Assembly (NCBI RefSeq): GCF_003493605.1
Contig: NZ_QQKA01000011.1
Location: 1-64,000, forward strand
Reading direction: 5' to 3'
DNA length: 64,000 nucleotides
From: Haemophilus haemolyticus
GTDB lineage: Bacteria > Pseudomonadota > Gammaproteobacteria > Enterobacterales > Pasteurellaceae
The position numbers and the translations under genes were made by a program. The notes under the pieces are model-generated. The model saw only the letters and a program-made list of their open reading frames with translations, was not told the origin of the DNA and did not search any database. Of the stretch, positions 56,607-64,000 are shown piece by piece (the first letter of the stretch is position 1; the number at the start of each line of letters is the position of its first letter).

Positions 56607-57377
56607 ATGATTAATCCCAATCGCCAAATTGTGTTAGATACAGAAACTACAGGTATGAATCAGCTTGGCGCGCATTATGAAGGACACTGCATTATTGAAA
56701 TTGGTGCAGTTGAATTAATAAATCGTCGTTACACAGGTAATAATTTCCATATTTACATTAAGCCAGATCGCCCTGTTGATCCTGATGCGATTAAAGTTCA
56801 TGGTATTACTGATGAAATGTTAGCGGATAAACCTGAATTCAAAGAGGTTGCCCAAGATTTTTTGGATTATATTAATGGTGCGGAATTGCTTATTCACAAT
56901 GCGCCCTTTGACGTTGGATTCATGAATTATGAATTTCGTAAACTCAACCTTAATGTAAAAACTGACGATATTTGTTTGGTGACAGATACGCTACAAATGG
57001 CACGTCAGATGTATCCTGGAAAACGTAATAATTTGGACGCACTTTGTGATCGTTTAGGTATTGATAATAGCAAACGTACTTTGCACGGTGCGTTACTGGA
57101 TGCCGAGATCTTGGCTGATGTTTATTTGATGATGACGGGGGGACAAACAAATTTATTCGATGAAGAAGAATCTGTTGAGTCTGAAGTTATCCATGTTGTG
57201 CAAGAAAAAGCGGCAGAAGAAATAAAAAGTGCGGTAGATTTTGCGCACAATTTAAAATTACTTCAACCCACTGACGATGAGCTACAAGCGCATTTAGAAT
57301 TATTAAAGATGATTAATAAAAAAAGTGGAAATAATTGCCTTTGGGATAAACGCTTTGGCAATGACAATGTTCATTAA
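56607..57377 (+). CDS. dnaQ: DNA polymerase III epsilon subunit (proofreading)
   Basis: 256-residue 3'-5' exonuclease of the replicase. Exo [10 protein letters not shown] with catalytic Asp and Glu, Exo [15 protein letters not shown], and Exo III-epsilon [17 protein letters not shown] are all present. The C-terminal tail ([18 protein letters not shown]) contacts the alpha subunit. A clamp-binding motif may be QTNLF after the exonuclease domain. An uptake signal lies near 57229. Confidence 0.96.
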   Translation: MINPNRQIVLDTETTGMNQLGAHYEGHCIIEIGAVELINRRYTGNNFHIYIKPDRPVDPDAIKVHGITDEMLADKPEFKEVAQDFLDYINGAELLIHNAPFDVGFMNYEFRKLNLNVKTDDICLVTDTLQMARQMYPGKRNNLDALCDRLGIDNSKRTLHGALLDAEILADVYLMMTGGQTNLFDEEESVESEVIHVVQEKAAEEIKSAVDFAHNLKLLQPTDDELQAHLELLKMINKKSGNNCLWDKRFGNDNVH

Positions 57378-57421
57378 TCGTTTGGAATTTAAGCAGGTAA
57401 GTAAAATTTAATAAAAAAAGA

Positions 57422-57450
57422 TTGACGAGATTTATGTTCGTCATTATGAT
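57422..57450 (+). promoter_or_regulatory. Strong promoter of the tRNA-Asp pair
   Basis: TTGACG (57422-57427), 17 bases, TATGAT (57445-57450), then a GC-rich discriminator (ACGCACC). Much like the tRNA-Ser promoter at 14449. Confidence 0.82.
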
Positions 57451-57464
57451 ACGCACCACTTAGC

Positions 57465-57541
57465 GGAGTGGTAGTTCAGCTGGTTAGAATACCTGCCTGT
57501 CACGCAGGGGGTCGCGGGTTCGAGTCCCGTCCATTCCGCCA
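57465..57541 (+). tRNA. tRNA-Asp (anticodon GTC), copy 1
   Basis: 77 bases with encoded CCA. Acceptor GGAGTGG / CCATTCC (one G-T pair), discriminator G, anticodon stem CCTGC / GCAGG around CTGTCAC with GTC at 57499-57501, T-loop GGTTCGAGTCC. Confidence 0.97.
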
Positions 57542-57553
57542 ATATCTTATCCC

Positions 57554-57630
57554 GGAGTGGTAGTTCAGCTGGTTAGAATACCTGCCTGTCACGCAGGGGG
57601 TCGCGGGTTCGAGTCCCGTCCATTCCGCCA
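57554..57630 (+). tRNA. tRNA-Asp (anticodon GTC), copy 2
   Basis: Identical over all 77 bases to copy 1 and separated from it by 12 bases. No second promoter is visible, so both come from one transcript. Confidence 0.97.
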
Positions 57631-57648
57631 ATTAAGATAAATAAAGAT

Positions 57649-57670
57649 AGCACCTAACGGTGCTTTTTTT
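57649..57670 (+). terminator. Terminator of the tRNA-Asp pair
   Basis: AGCACC (57649-57654), loop TAAC, GGTGCT (57659-57664), then TTTTTT. Confidence 0.9.
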
Positions 57671-57692
57671 GTATCTGAAATTTGCTTTATCC

Positions 57693-57721
57693 TTGACAAA
57701 AATAAAGTAAACTTTTAAGAT
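57693..57721 (+). promoter_or_regulatory. Promoter of the Sib-like antisense RNA
   Basis: TTGACA (57693-57698), exactly 17 bases, TAAGAT (57716-57721). It is a near-ideal sigma-70 promoter with no plausible protein-coding frame before the next terminator. Confidence 0.8.
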
Positions 57722-57727
57722 TTGAAG

Positions 57728-57893
57728 AACTAGGGAGCTGCAACTCCCTAGTATGTTGTCTTATTAGTAAGCGGGCTGGCTCACTAATAATAAAATGACA
57801 ACAAGGATAATGACTTTAATCATCTTTTTATCCTCTTCAAACGTTGCGAAAAAGCGCAACACTCGCTTTCAAGCTGGATCCTTGAAAGCGAGA
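57728..57893 (+). ncRNA. Predicted Sib-like antitoxin RNA
   Basis: Predicted from its promoter, the start being roughly placed. The 5' end folds into ACTAGGGAG / CTCCCTAGT (57729-57737 with 57744-57752), closely like the 5' GGGAGG...CCTCCC hairpin of E. coli Sib RNAs. The middle is complementary to the whole ibs-like ORF and its ribosome binding site. The 3' part has GTTGCG / CGCAAC (57843-57848 with 57855-57860) and a perfect 12-base stem CTCGCTTTCAAG / CTTGAAAGCGAG (57862-57873 with 57881-57892) followed by ATTATTAT. The last stem is a weak terminator; the better one at 57935-57965 could extend the RNA to about 240 bases. Confidence 0.75.
57764..57823 (-). CDS. Ibs-type hydrophobic toxin peptide (type I toxin-antitoxin)
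   Basis: ATG at 57823 encodes MIKVIILVVILLLVSQPAY, 19 residues, then TAA. E. coli Ibs toxins are 18-19 residues of the form MMKxVIILxxLLxISFxAY; length, the Lys at position 3, the VIIL run, the Ser near the end and the final AY all agree. AGAGGA lies 7 bases upstream. Such peptides insert into the inner membrane and depolarise it when the opposite-strand Sib RNA is lacking. The gene lies wholly inside the predicted antisense RNA. TATAAT on the minus strand (57901-57896) is a likely promoter, giving a structured leader of about 65 bases. Confidence 0.85.
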   Translation of the reverse strand: MIKVIILVVILLLVSQPAY

Positions 57894-57895
57894 TT

Positions 57896-57901
57896 ATTAT
57901 A
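57896..57901 (-). promoter_or_regulatory. Likely -10 box of the ibs-like mRNA
   Basis: TATAAT on the minus strand, with only a weak -35 (TTTATT at 57924-57919, 17-base spacing). The transcript would begin at or near the 12-base stem at 57862-57892, which would then form a 5' cap hairpin. Confidence 0.5.
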
Positions 57902-57934
57902 ACGTTAAGTTATAGATAAATAAACAGTATTTAG

Positions 57935-57965
57935 AAAGCCATAGGATTGTATCCTGTGGCTTTTT
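57935..57965 (+). terminator. Terminator between the antisense locus and der
   Basis: AAAGCCATAGGAT (57935-57947) pairs with ATCCTGTGGCTTT (57951-57963, one G-T pair) with loop TGT, followed by TT. No plus-strand protein gene precedes it since the tRNA terminator, so it most likely ends a read-through form of the antisense RNA. Confidence 0.8.
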
Positions 57966-57987
57966 CTTTTCCTTATTGAAATCATTT

Positions 57988-58016
57988 TTTACCAATCCTT
58001 TAACTTCCGATATAAT
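57988..58016 (+). promoter_or_regulatory. Promoter of der
   Basis: TTTACC (57988-57993), 17 bases, TATAAT (58011-58016), 33 bases before the der ATG. Confidence 0.6.
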
Positions 58017-58049
58017 AGCCGCCATTTTTGATAAAATAAGAGATTTTTT

Positions 58050-59564
58050 ATGGCAACTCCAGTCGTCGCCCTTGTTGGTCGCCCGAATGTGGGAAAATCC
58101 ACATTATTTAATCGCCTTACTCGTACGAGAGATGCGTTAGTCGCTGATTTTCCTGGTTTAACTCGTGATAGAAAATATGGTCACGCACATATTGCTGGCT
58201 ATGATTTTATCGTTATTGATACTGGCGGTATTGATGGAACGGAAGAGGGCGTAGAAGAAAAAATGGCGGAGCAATCTTTGCTTGCTATTGATGAAGCGGA
58301 TATTGTTCTTTTCCTTGTGGATGCTCGTGCAGGTTTAACGGCAGCAGATATTGGTATTGCTAATTATTTACGCCAACGTCAAAACAAAACGACGATTGTT
58401 GTGGCAAATAAAACTGATGGTATCGATGCGGATTCCCATTGTGCTGAATTTTATCAGTTAGGTTTAGGAGAAATTGAGCAAATCGCTGCTTCACAAGGCC
58501 GTGGTGTCACTCAGTTAATGGAACAAGTGCTTGCGCCTTTTGCGGAACAAATGGAAAACGTTGATGAAAATGACCGCACTTCTGAGGAAGAACAAGACGA
58601 ATGGGAACAAGAATTCGATTTTGATTCAGAAGAAGATACGGCATTAATTGATGATGTGTTAGACGAAGAACTTGAAGAAGAACAAGATAAAAATATCAAA
58701 ATTGCCATTGTTGGTCGTCCAAATGTGGGTAAATCTACTTTAACCAATCGTATTTTAGGTGAAGATCGTGTGGTGGTTTTTGATATGCCAGGTACGACAC
58801 GCGATAGTATTTATATCCCAATGGAGCGTGATGGGCAGCAATATACGTTAATTGATACGGCAGGCGTGCGTAAACGCGGTAAGGTGCATTTAGCTGTGGA
58901 AAAATTTTCCGTGATTAAAACTTTACAAGCGATCCAAGATGCTAATGTTGTGTTACTGACTATTGATGCGAGAGAGAACATTTCTGATCAGGATTTATCT
59001 TTGCTCGGCTTTATTTTAAATGCAGGGCGTTCTTTAGTGATCGTCGTGAATAAATGGGATGGTTTAGATCAAGATGTGAAAGACCGCGTTAAATCTGAAC
59101 TTGATCGTCGTTTAGATTTTATTGATTTTGCTCGTGTGCATTTTATTTCCGCACTGCACGGCAGTGGTGTGGGTAATCTTTTTGATTCGATTAAAGAAGC
59201 CTATGCTTGTGCCACTCAAAAAATGACGACCTCGCTTTTAACTCGTATTTTGCAAATGGCAACGGACGAGCACCAACCACCGATGATTGGTGGTCGTCGC
59301 ATTAAATTAAAATATGCCCATCCGGGTGGTTATAATCCGCCGATTATCGTGGTTCACGGTAACCAAATGGATAAATTACCAGATTCTTATAAACGTTATT
59401 TATCTAATTATTATCGTAAGAGTTTGAAAATTATTGGTTCACCGATTCGTCTTCTTTTCCAAGAAGGCTCAAACCCATTTGCAGGACGCAAAAATAAACT
59501 CACTCCGAACCAATTGCGTAAACGTAAACGTTTGATGAAGTTTATTAAGAAAGCGAAACGTTAA
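58050..59564 (+). CDS. der: Ribosome-assembly GTPase Der (EngA)
   Basis: 504 residues with two G domains in tandem: [15 protein letters not shown] near residue 9 and [15 protein letters not shown] near residue 216, each with DTGG/DTAG and NKTD/NKWD motifs. Between them lies a very acidic linker (about 170-208, rich in Glu/Asp), and a KH-like domain closes the protein. Essential for 50S subunit maturation. Single gene with its own promoter and terminator. Confidence 0.96.
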   Translation: MATPVVALVGRPNVGKSTLFNRLTRTRDALVADFPGLTRDRKYGHAHIAGYDFIVIDTGGIDGTEEGVEEKMAEQSLLAIDEADIVLFLVDARAGLTAADIGIANYLRQRQNKTTIVVANKTDGIDADSHCAEFYQLGLGEIEQIAASQGRGVTQLMEQVLAPFAEQMENVDENDRTSEEEQDEWEQEFDFDSEEDTALIDDVLDEELEEEQDKNIKIAIVGRPNVGKSTLTNRILGEDRVVVFDMPGTTRDSIYIPMERDGQQYTLIDTAGVRKRGKVHLAVEKFSVIKTLQAIQDANVVLLTIDARENISDQDLSLLGFILNAGRSLVIVVNKWDGLDQDVKDRVKSELDRRLDFIDFARVHFISALHGSGVGNLFDSIKEAYACATQKMTTSLLTRILQMATDEHQPPMIGGRRIKLKYAHPGGYNPPIIVVHGNQMDKLPDSYKRYLSNYYRKSLKIIGSPIRLLFQEGSNPFAGRKNKLTPNQLRKRKRLMKFIKKAKR

Positions 59565-59593
59565 ATTCAAGATAAATAAAACTTAGCAAGATT

Positions 59594-59642
59594 TAACCGC
59601 ACTTTTAAAACTCTTTTGAGCATTAAAGTGCGGTTATTTTTT
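59594..59642 (+). terminator. Terminator of der, inverted pair of uptake signals
   Basis: TAACCGCACTTT (59594-59605) and AAAGTGCGGTTA (59625-59636) form a perfect 12-base stem with a 19-base loop, followed by TTTTTT. Both arms are complete uptake signals. Confidence 0.88.
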
Positions 59643-60832
59643 TATTTGTTTTGCAGAAGAAATGTATGGCGATATTTTAAGTGCGTTGTAATAAAAATGA
59701 TGAAACCGATTAAACCTAATGCTGCGCCCGTATAACCGATTTTGTTTAATCCTAAATAGGTTGTCGCAAGATTTCCAAATAATGCGCCTGCTCCAATTCC
59801 TGCATTGAAAATCCCTGAGTAAATAGCCGTGGCAACATCGGTTGCATCTGGTGCAAGTTTTAGTACGCGCATTTGTAAGGATAGTCCGATACAAGAAATA
59901 CCGATACCCCAAATAAACACAAGACAGAACATTGCTATCATTGTTTCAGTTGAAAATAACAGGAGTAATAGAGAGAACACTAATAAACCCATTGAAAAAA
60001 CAATAAATTTTGTCGGCGCAAGTCGGTAGAATCTGTTAAATAATAGGCTTGCGGCAATACCAGAGAATCCAAAAACTAATAAGACCACAGTGGCAAAATT
60101 TGGATCCAAGTGCCCGACATCAATCATGAATGGTTCGATATAAGTATAAGCGGTAAAGTGTGCGGAAATGACGATTGCCGTTGTTGCATAAAGCCAAAGT
60201 AATAATGGGCGTTTCGCAAGCAAGGGTAAACTTTCAATAGAGCCAGCATTTTTACTGGGTAAATTTGGCAATAATCGAATAATTAAAAACATGATGGATA
60301 ATGCCAGTACGGCAATAATGCCAAAAGTGACCCGCCAACCGACGAGCTGTCCGACAATTCGTCCAATCGGTAAGCCTAAGATGGTGGCAAGTGCGGTGCC
60401 AATAGCGAGCATTCCTAATGCTTGAGTTTTCTTGTGTTTAGGTGCGATTCGCATCACAAGTGAAGCGGTAATTGACCAAAACACTGAATGTGCTAATGCA
60501 ATACACATTCGAGCGAGAAGTAATATCCAAAAATTCCAAGCAATGACCGATAAAATATGTCCAACAATAAATATAATGAAAAGTTTGATTAGCAGGCTTT
60601 TACGTTCCATATTGCCAGTGGCAAGCATTGCAGGCAGAGACATAATTAGCACCGTCCAAGCATAAACTGTCATCATTAAACCAGTATCAGCAGTTTGCAT
60701 ATTAAAACTTTGTGCAATATCGCTTAACATTGCAACGGGTACAAATTCTGTAGTATTAAAAATAAATCCTGCACAAGCCATAATAAGCACACGCCACGAT
60801 TGGATTTTTTCAGCTTTTAAATATAACGACAT
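59642..60832 (-). CDS. sotB: MFS sugar efflux transporter, SotB type
   Basis: 396 residues, twelve hydrophobic segments, major facilitator superfamily. NTTEFVPVAMLSDIAQSFNM near residue 27 and LGLPIGRIVGQLVGWRVTFG near residue 152 match SotB/YdeA sugar-efflux proteins. Substrate is inferred from family only. The start overlaps the stop of the AsmA-like gene by one base; it is last in a four-gene minus-strand operon. Confidence 0.82.
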   Translation of the reverse strand: MSLYLKAEKIQSWRVLIMACAGFIFNTTEFVPVAMLSDIAQSFNMQTADTGLMMTVYAWTVLIMSLPAMLATGNMERKSLLIKLFIIFIVGHILSVIAWNFWILLLARMCIALAHSVFWSITASLVMRIAPKHKKTQALGMLAIGTALATILGLPIGRIVGQLVGWRVTFGIIAVLALSIMFLIIRLLPNLPSKNAGSIESLPLLAKRPLLLWLYATTAIVISAHFTAYTYIEPFMIDVGHLDPNFATVVLLVFGFSGIAASLLFNRFYRLAPTKFIVFSMGLLVFSLLLLLFSTETMIAMFCLVFIWGIGISCIGLSLQMRVLKLAPDATDVATAIYSGIFNAGIGAGALFGNLATTYLGLNKIGYTGAALGLIGFIIFITTHLKYRHTFLLQNK

Positions 60833-62007
60833 TAACGTAACTTTTCTTTAATCGCATCAATTAATTGATGGCGGAATTTTTTCGTAAAATTAATTTTATA
60901 TTGTGGAGAATTGCAGTTACCAAAAAAATTGATTGGCAGGGTTAAATTTTGATAGCGTTGATCGGTAGAATTTAAATTAATATCCACATTGCATTCCATT
61001 CGATTTAAATCAATGATGCCTTTTCCTTGCCCCAAAAGTGCGGGTGTTTTTAATTCAATTTTTTCAGCAATAAGTTGATTTTGCTGGAGAAATAATTGTA
61101 AGTAAAATTGTTCAAAGCGAGTGTTTAACTCTTTGTTTTTTAACAAATCATTGTTGTAATTAATCGGGAAATATTGTGCCACCATATCCAATAGATTTAC
61201 ACCAAGAATTTCGCCATTTTGCACTAAAAAATTTAATTTGCCTTGAATAAGCGCAGAAGATGAAAAGCTGAAATCAAGATTAAAATCAGCGTGTCCACTT
61301 AACATTTCTGGCAAATTTAACAGCGTGAATAAGCGTTTAACAGGGAAATATTTGCCTGAAAAATTTACCGCACTTTGGTTGCCAATTTGTTGATATTTCA
61401 ATACAGCTAAACAATCGTTATCGCATTGTGGTTTTATATAAGTCACCATTTGTTGGTGGGCTGTGTGGGTTTCAATATAACCGATAGGCTGATTATTTAG
61501 GTTTGCATCTACAAATTGAAGTAGGGCTGATTCTGATGTTGAGAAGTCTAAATTTGCTTTGTGGAAAGAAAAATGGAAAGTTTTTGTTTTTCCATAAATA
61601 GGTTTGTTAAATTCAATGCGAATATGGTTTTCGCCATTCAATATTACTTTTTTTGATAAAAGCTGTTTTAATGAAAAAGGCGAAACCTCTATCGATACAT
61701 TGGCAGGATTTTGTGTGTTTTGAGTTAATTTGAGTTGTTGAATATTCAGTGACTGAATTGCTGTGTTGCCATATAAAAGAGGCAAAAAACTAAGTTTGGC
61801 TTCAAATTTTTGAGCTGAAAATTGCGTAGTTTTTATATTTTCAAGAGAAAGTGCGGTAGAAAATAATGATAAATTGATTGACTGAACGGCAATGTTTTGT
61901 TGTGCCAGTTGTTCACTAATGGCACTTTGCACTCGGTAAAGTTGAATATATAAAAAAGAAAAGATCGCCAAAGCGACGATCCCTACGACAAGCGCGAACT
62001 TTTTCAT
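60832..62007 (-). CDS. AsmA-like envelope protein
   Basis: 391 residues. One N-terminal membrane helix (about 3-22) is followed by a large periplasmic part rich in beta-strands and Asn/Gln, with the AsmA-like opening SINLSLFSTALSLENIKTT and a C-terminal AsmA domain (LLDMVAQYFPINYN, GKGIIDLNRMECNVDINL). AsmA-like proteins have a repeating beta-groove fold and, in their larger members, move phospholipid to the outer membrane; this short member's role is unknown. It lies 3 bases after dcd. Confidence 0.75.
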   Translation of the reverse strand: MKKFALVVGIVALAIFSFLYIQLYRVQSAISEQLAQQNIAVQSINLSLFSTALSLENIKTTQFSAQKFEAKLSFLPLLYGNTAIQSLNIQQLKLTQNTQNPANVSIEVSPFSLKQLLSKKVILNGENHIRIEFNKPIYGKTKTFHFSFHKANLDFSTSESALLQFVDANLNNQPIGYIETHTAHQQMVTYIKPQCDNDCLAVLKYQQIGNQSAVNFSGKYFPVKRLFTLLNLPEMLSGHADFNLDFSFSSSALIQGKLNFLVQNGEILGVNLLDMVAQYFPINYNNDLLKNKELNTRFEQFYLQLFLQQNQLIAEKIELKTPALLGQGKGIIDLNRMECNVDINLNSTDQRYQNLTLPINFFGNCNSPQYKINFTKKFRHQLIDAIKEKLR

Positions 62008-62010
62008 TGA

Positions 62011-62598
62011 TTATTCCTTGTCTTCGTCAATACGACTGGCTACCGCACTTTGTTGATTTTTATATTTTGCATCTTTGCGGCTACTGTATGGTCGTTTTGC
62101 TTCGCCACTTAATACTTCAAAACTTAACGCACCAATGACCATATTTGGGCGTAATGCTAATGGTAATTTCCCTGAATTATAAAATTCCAGCACGATTTTT
62201 CCTTCCCAACCTGGGTCAATACGGTGTGCGGTGACGTGTACCATTAAGCCTAAACGGGCTAAAGAAGAACGACCATCTAACCAACCGATAATATTGGCGG
62301 GTAATTTCACGGATTCAAGTGTGGTTGCTAATGCTAAAGTACCTGGATGCAAGAAAAATGCTTCCCCGTCTGGGATAATAATTTCATCGCTCATTACCGA
62401 TTCAAGCTGGGCGGATACTTCTTCTTTCGGGCCGCTTAAATCAATAAAAGGCGCAGAGTGTTCACGAAATACGCGGAAAGAATTACCCAAGCGAACATCA
62501 ATCGTCGCACCGTTGATTTTGTCATTATTTGGACGAGGAGTTAATGAAATAATGCCATCATCGAGATAGCGTTCAATATCAGTATCGCAAAGACGCAT
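62011..62598 (-). CDS. dcd: dCTP deaminase
   Basis: 195-residue trimeric enzyme converting dCTP to dUTP for thymidylate synthesis. It has the family start [23 protein letters not shown], the active-site [24 protein letters not shown] with the catalytic Glu in [10 protein letters not shown], and [17 protein letters not shown] at the C-terminal side. Eight bases after udk, as in E. coli. Confidence 0.96.
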   Translation of the reverse strand: MRLCDTDIERYLDDGIISLTPRPNNDKINGATIDVRLGNSFRVFREHSAPFIDLSGPKEEVSAQLESVMSDEIIIPDGEAFFLHPGTLALATTLESVKLPANIIGWLDGRSSLARLGLMVHVTAHRIDPGWEGKIVLEFYNSGKLPLALRPNMVIGALSFEVLSGEAKRPYSSRKDAKYKNQQSAVASRIDEDKE

Positions 62599-62606
62599 AA
62601 GATTTC

Positions 62607-63248
62607 CTATTTTTGATTTAGTAAATGGAGAATTTGAGCTTTTAACATATTGATCGCAATGCGGTTTTTGCCGCCACGAGGAATAACAATATCCGCATAT
62701 TGTTTAGATGGCTCAATAAATTGTAAGAACATTGGACGCACGGTCGCACGATATTGATCAATCACTGATTGTAGGGAACGACCACGTTCTTCCATATCAC
62801 GTTGTAAACGGCGAATAAAACAAATATCAAGTGGTGTGTCTACGAATACAGAAATATCGGCTAATTGACGTACTCTTTCGTCCGTGAGTAATAAAATCCC
62901 TTCTAAAATTACGATTCGTTTTGGTGTGAAATGCGTTGTTTCGTTGGTGCGAGTATGTTCTACATAGCTATAAACAGGCACATCTACTGCACTGCCATTT
63001 TTTAGATTTTTTAAATGTTGGATAAGTAAATCGCGATCCATAGAGCTTGGATGATCGTAATTCGTTTTTACGCGCTCAGTCATTTCTAAATGGCTTTGAT
63101 CTTTATAGTAACTGTCTTCAGTAATGATACCAATTTCTTGGCAACCTAATTCATTACAGAGCTCTTTGTGAACGGTGGAAGCGATAGAACTTTTGCCTGA
63201 TGCAGATGCACCTGTGATGGCGATAATGATACAAGAGGGATTTGACAT
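62607..63248 (-). CDS. udk: Uridine kinase
   Basis: 213 residues from the ATG at 63248 ([20 protein letters not shown]); the 11-codon upstream extension lacks support. Phosphorylates uridine and cytidine with GTP or ATP in nucleoside salvage. P-loop GASASGKSS near residue 12, [13 protein letters not shown], and the lid [20 protein letters not shown]. First gene of udk-dcd-asmA-like-sotB, divergent from the afuA-like gene. Confidence 0.95.
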   Translation of the reverse strand: MSNPSCIIIAITGASASGKSSIASTVHKELCNELGCQEIGIITEDSYYKDQSHLEMTERVKTNYDHPSSMDRDLLIQHLKNLKNGSAVDVPVYSYVEHTRTNETTHFTPKRIVILEGILLLTDERVRQLADISVFVDTPLDICFIRRLQRDMEERGRSLQSVIDQYRATVRPMFLQFIEPSKQYADIVIPRGGKNRIAINMLKAQILHLLNQK

Positions 63249-63338
63249 AATCGTGTTTCGATGTAAGGAAAATTCGTGCAATTATAAAGAAAAGTGCGGT
63301 AAATTTCACGTTTATTTTTTTATCCAAATTTCAAAAAG

Positions 63339-63354
63339 TGTGAGCTTCATCACG
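63339..63354. promoter_or_regulatory. CRP site of the afuA-like gene
   Basis: TGTGAGCTTCATCACG has both CRP halves with a 6-base spacer. Its centre is 41-42 bases before the start expected from the -10 TAGGAT at 63376-63381, the classical class II position. Confidence 0.72.
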
Positions 63355-63375
63355 GTATTATTTCTATTTTTCAAG

Positions 63376-63381
63376 TAGGAT
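63376..63381 (+). promoter_or_regulatory. -10 box of the afuA-like gene
   Basis: TAGGAT, 33 bases before the ATG. No -35 is needed if CRP binds in the class II position just upstream. Confidence 0.5.
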
Positions 63382-63413
63382 TTGAGCATTCTATCCAATA
63401 AGGAGTACGTATT

Positions 63414-64000
63414 ATGAAATTCAACAAAATTTCTCTTTCTGTTTCTGCCGCACTTTTAGTAGCAGGATTAGCTATTTCTGGTTCTGCTAATGCTAAAGGT
63501 CGTTTAGTTGTGTATTGTAGTGCCACCAATATTTTGTGTGAAACCACCACGAAAGCGTTCGGCGAAAAATATGATGTGAAAACATCCTTTATTCGTAATG
63601 GTTCAGGCAGTACTTTTGCCAAAGTTGAAGCTGAAAAAAATAATCCTCAAGCGGATGTTTGGTTCGGCGGTACTTTTGATCCTCAAGCTCAAGCGGCTGA
63701 ATTAGGCTTAATTGAACCTTATAAATCTAAACACATTGATGAAATCGTAGAACGTTTCCGTGATCCTGCGAAAACAAAAGGTCACTATGTTTCCTCAATT
63801 TATATGGGAATCTTAGGTTTCGGTGTGAATACTGAGCGTTTGGCAAAATTAGGCATTAAAGAAGTGCCAAAATGCTGGAAAGACTTAACTGATCCACGCT
63901 TAAAAGGCGAAGTTCAAATCGCAGACCCTCAAAGTGCAGGTACAGCTTATACTGCATTGGCAACTTTCGTCCAATTATGGGGTGAAAAAGAGGCGTTTGA
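63414..64000 (+). CDS. afuA: Periplasmic binding protein AfuA, 5' part
   Basis: Starts at 63414 after AAGGAG and runs off the window with 195 codons seen. Signal peptide MKFNKISLSVSAALLVAGLA with ISGSANA cleavage, then KGRLVVYCSATNILCE, VKTSFIRNGSGSTFAKVEAE and PQADVWFGGTFDPQAQAAEL. This is very close to AfuA of Actinobacillus, first named as an iron-binding protein and later shown to bind hexose phosphates. The conserved RNGSGSTFAK fits sugar-phosphate binding, and the CRP site upstream supports a carbon-source role. The permease and ATPase genes should follow outside the window. Confidence 0.88.
   Translation, partial: MKFNKISLSVSAALLVAGLAISGSANAKGRLVVYCSATNILCETTTKAFGEKYDVKTSFIRNGSGSTFAKVEAEKNNPQADVWFGGTFDPQAQAAELGLIEPYKSKHIDEIVERFRDPAKTKGHYVSSIYMGILGFGVNTERLAKLGIKEVPKCWKDLTDPRLKGEVQIADPQSAGTAYTALATFVQLWGEKEAF

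Noticed and set aside
57465-57630. Attachment site for an integrated element at the tRNA-Asp pair
   Set aside because: No integrase gene or repeated 3' tRNA fragment follows; the second copy is a complete, identical tRNA gene.

Overview
The window is chromosomal DNA of a Pasteurellaceae bacterium of the Haemophilus influenzae / H. haemolyticus group. The evidence is the dense scatter of the 9-base Haemophilus uptake signal AAGTGCGGT (about 40 copies or more, both orientations), low G+C, a P2-type porin, a P6/Pal lipoprotein, the short TyrR typical of the group, and very close protein similarity to known Haemophilus products. The porin differs clearly from the P2 I remember for strain Rd, so I do not fix the species. 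Almost everything is vertically inherited core genome. There is no prophage, CRISPR array or large island. The only mobile DNA is the tip of an IS3/IS150-group element at the left edge.

Layout. 1-127: IS tip. 147-5717 (minus): MarC-family protein, tilS-pdxY, accA, znuBC. 5889-8397 (plus): M23 endopeptidase and tyrR. 8409-11119 (minus): rluC-hfq-hflX. 11530-14343: rne behind a long leader, then tRNA-Ser. 14636-18890 (minus): priC, a predicted histidine transporter under a histidine-peptide attenuator, rnt, gloA, cmoA. 19089-26974 (plus): aspS, a duplicated-fold membrane protein, an Nramp-like transporter, nudB-yebC-ruvC-ruvAB. 27763-35544 (plus): cydABX-ybgE-ybgC-tolQRAB-pal. Two tRNA-Lys genes and trmJ follow. 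36766-43029: the full isc operon (iscRSUA-hscB-DUF2625-hscA-fdx-iscX). 43078-48880 (minus): rlmN-pilF-rodZ-ispG-hisS-yfgM. 49127-50561: pbpG and a small lipoprotein. 50867-54328: a Fur-type Mn/Fe ABC importer. 54696-55817: porin. 56076-57377: divergent rnhA/dnaQ. Two identical tRNA-Asp genes are followed by a compact antisense locus, then der. 59642-63248 (minus): udk-dcd-asmA-like-sotB. 63414 to the edge: afuA-like binding protein.

Most interesting points. (1) Downstream of the tRNA-Asp pair is a 19-residue hydrophobic peptide gene on the minus strand (MIKVIILVVILLLVSQPAY), covered by a plus-strand transcription unit with a near-ideal promoter. This matches the Ibs-Sib type I toxin-antitoxin architecture. 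(2) A leader peptide with five consecutive His codons and mutually exclusive terminator/antiterminator hairpins precedes an NhaC-type antiporter gene, which points to histidine transport. (3) A palindromic competence element (CRP-S/CRE) sits between rlmN-pilF and pbpG, nested inside an inverted pair of uptake signals. (4) Several uptake-signal pairs have become hairpins or terminators, one of them inside the isc operon. (5) Global regulator sites (FNR and CRP before cydA, CRP before the porin and afuA, Fur before the Mn/Fe importer, IscR before iscR) fit their downstream genes.

How the genes work together. Three blocks are whole machines: cydABX/ybgE with ybgC-tolQRAB-pal (microaerobic respiration and envelope integrity), isc (Fe-S assembly), and ruvCAB (Holliday junction processing). 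Metal supply is covered by ZnuBC (no ZnuA here), the Mn/Fe importer and the Nramp-like protein.
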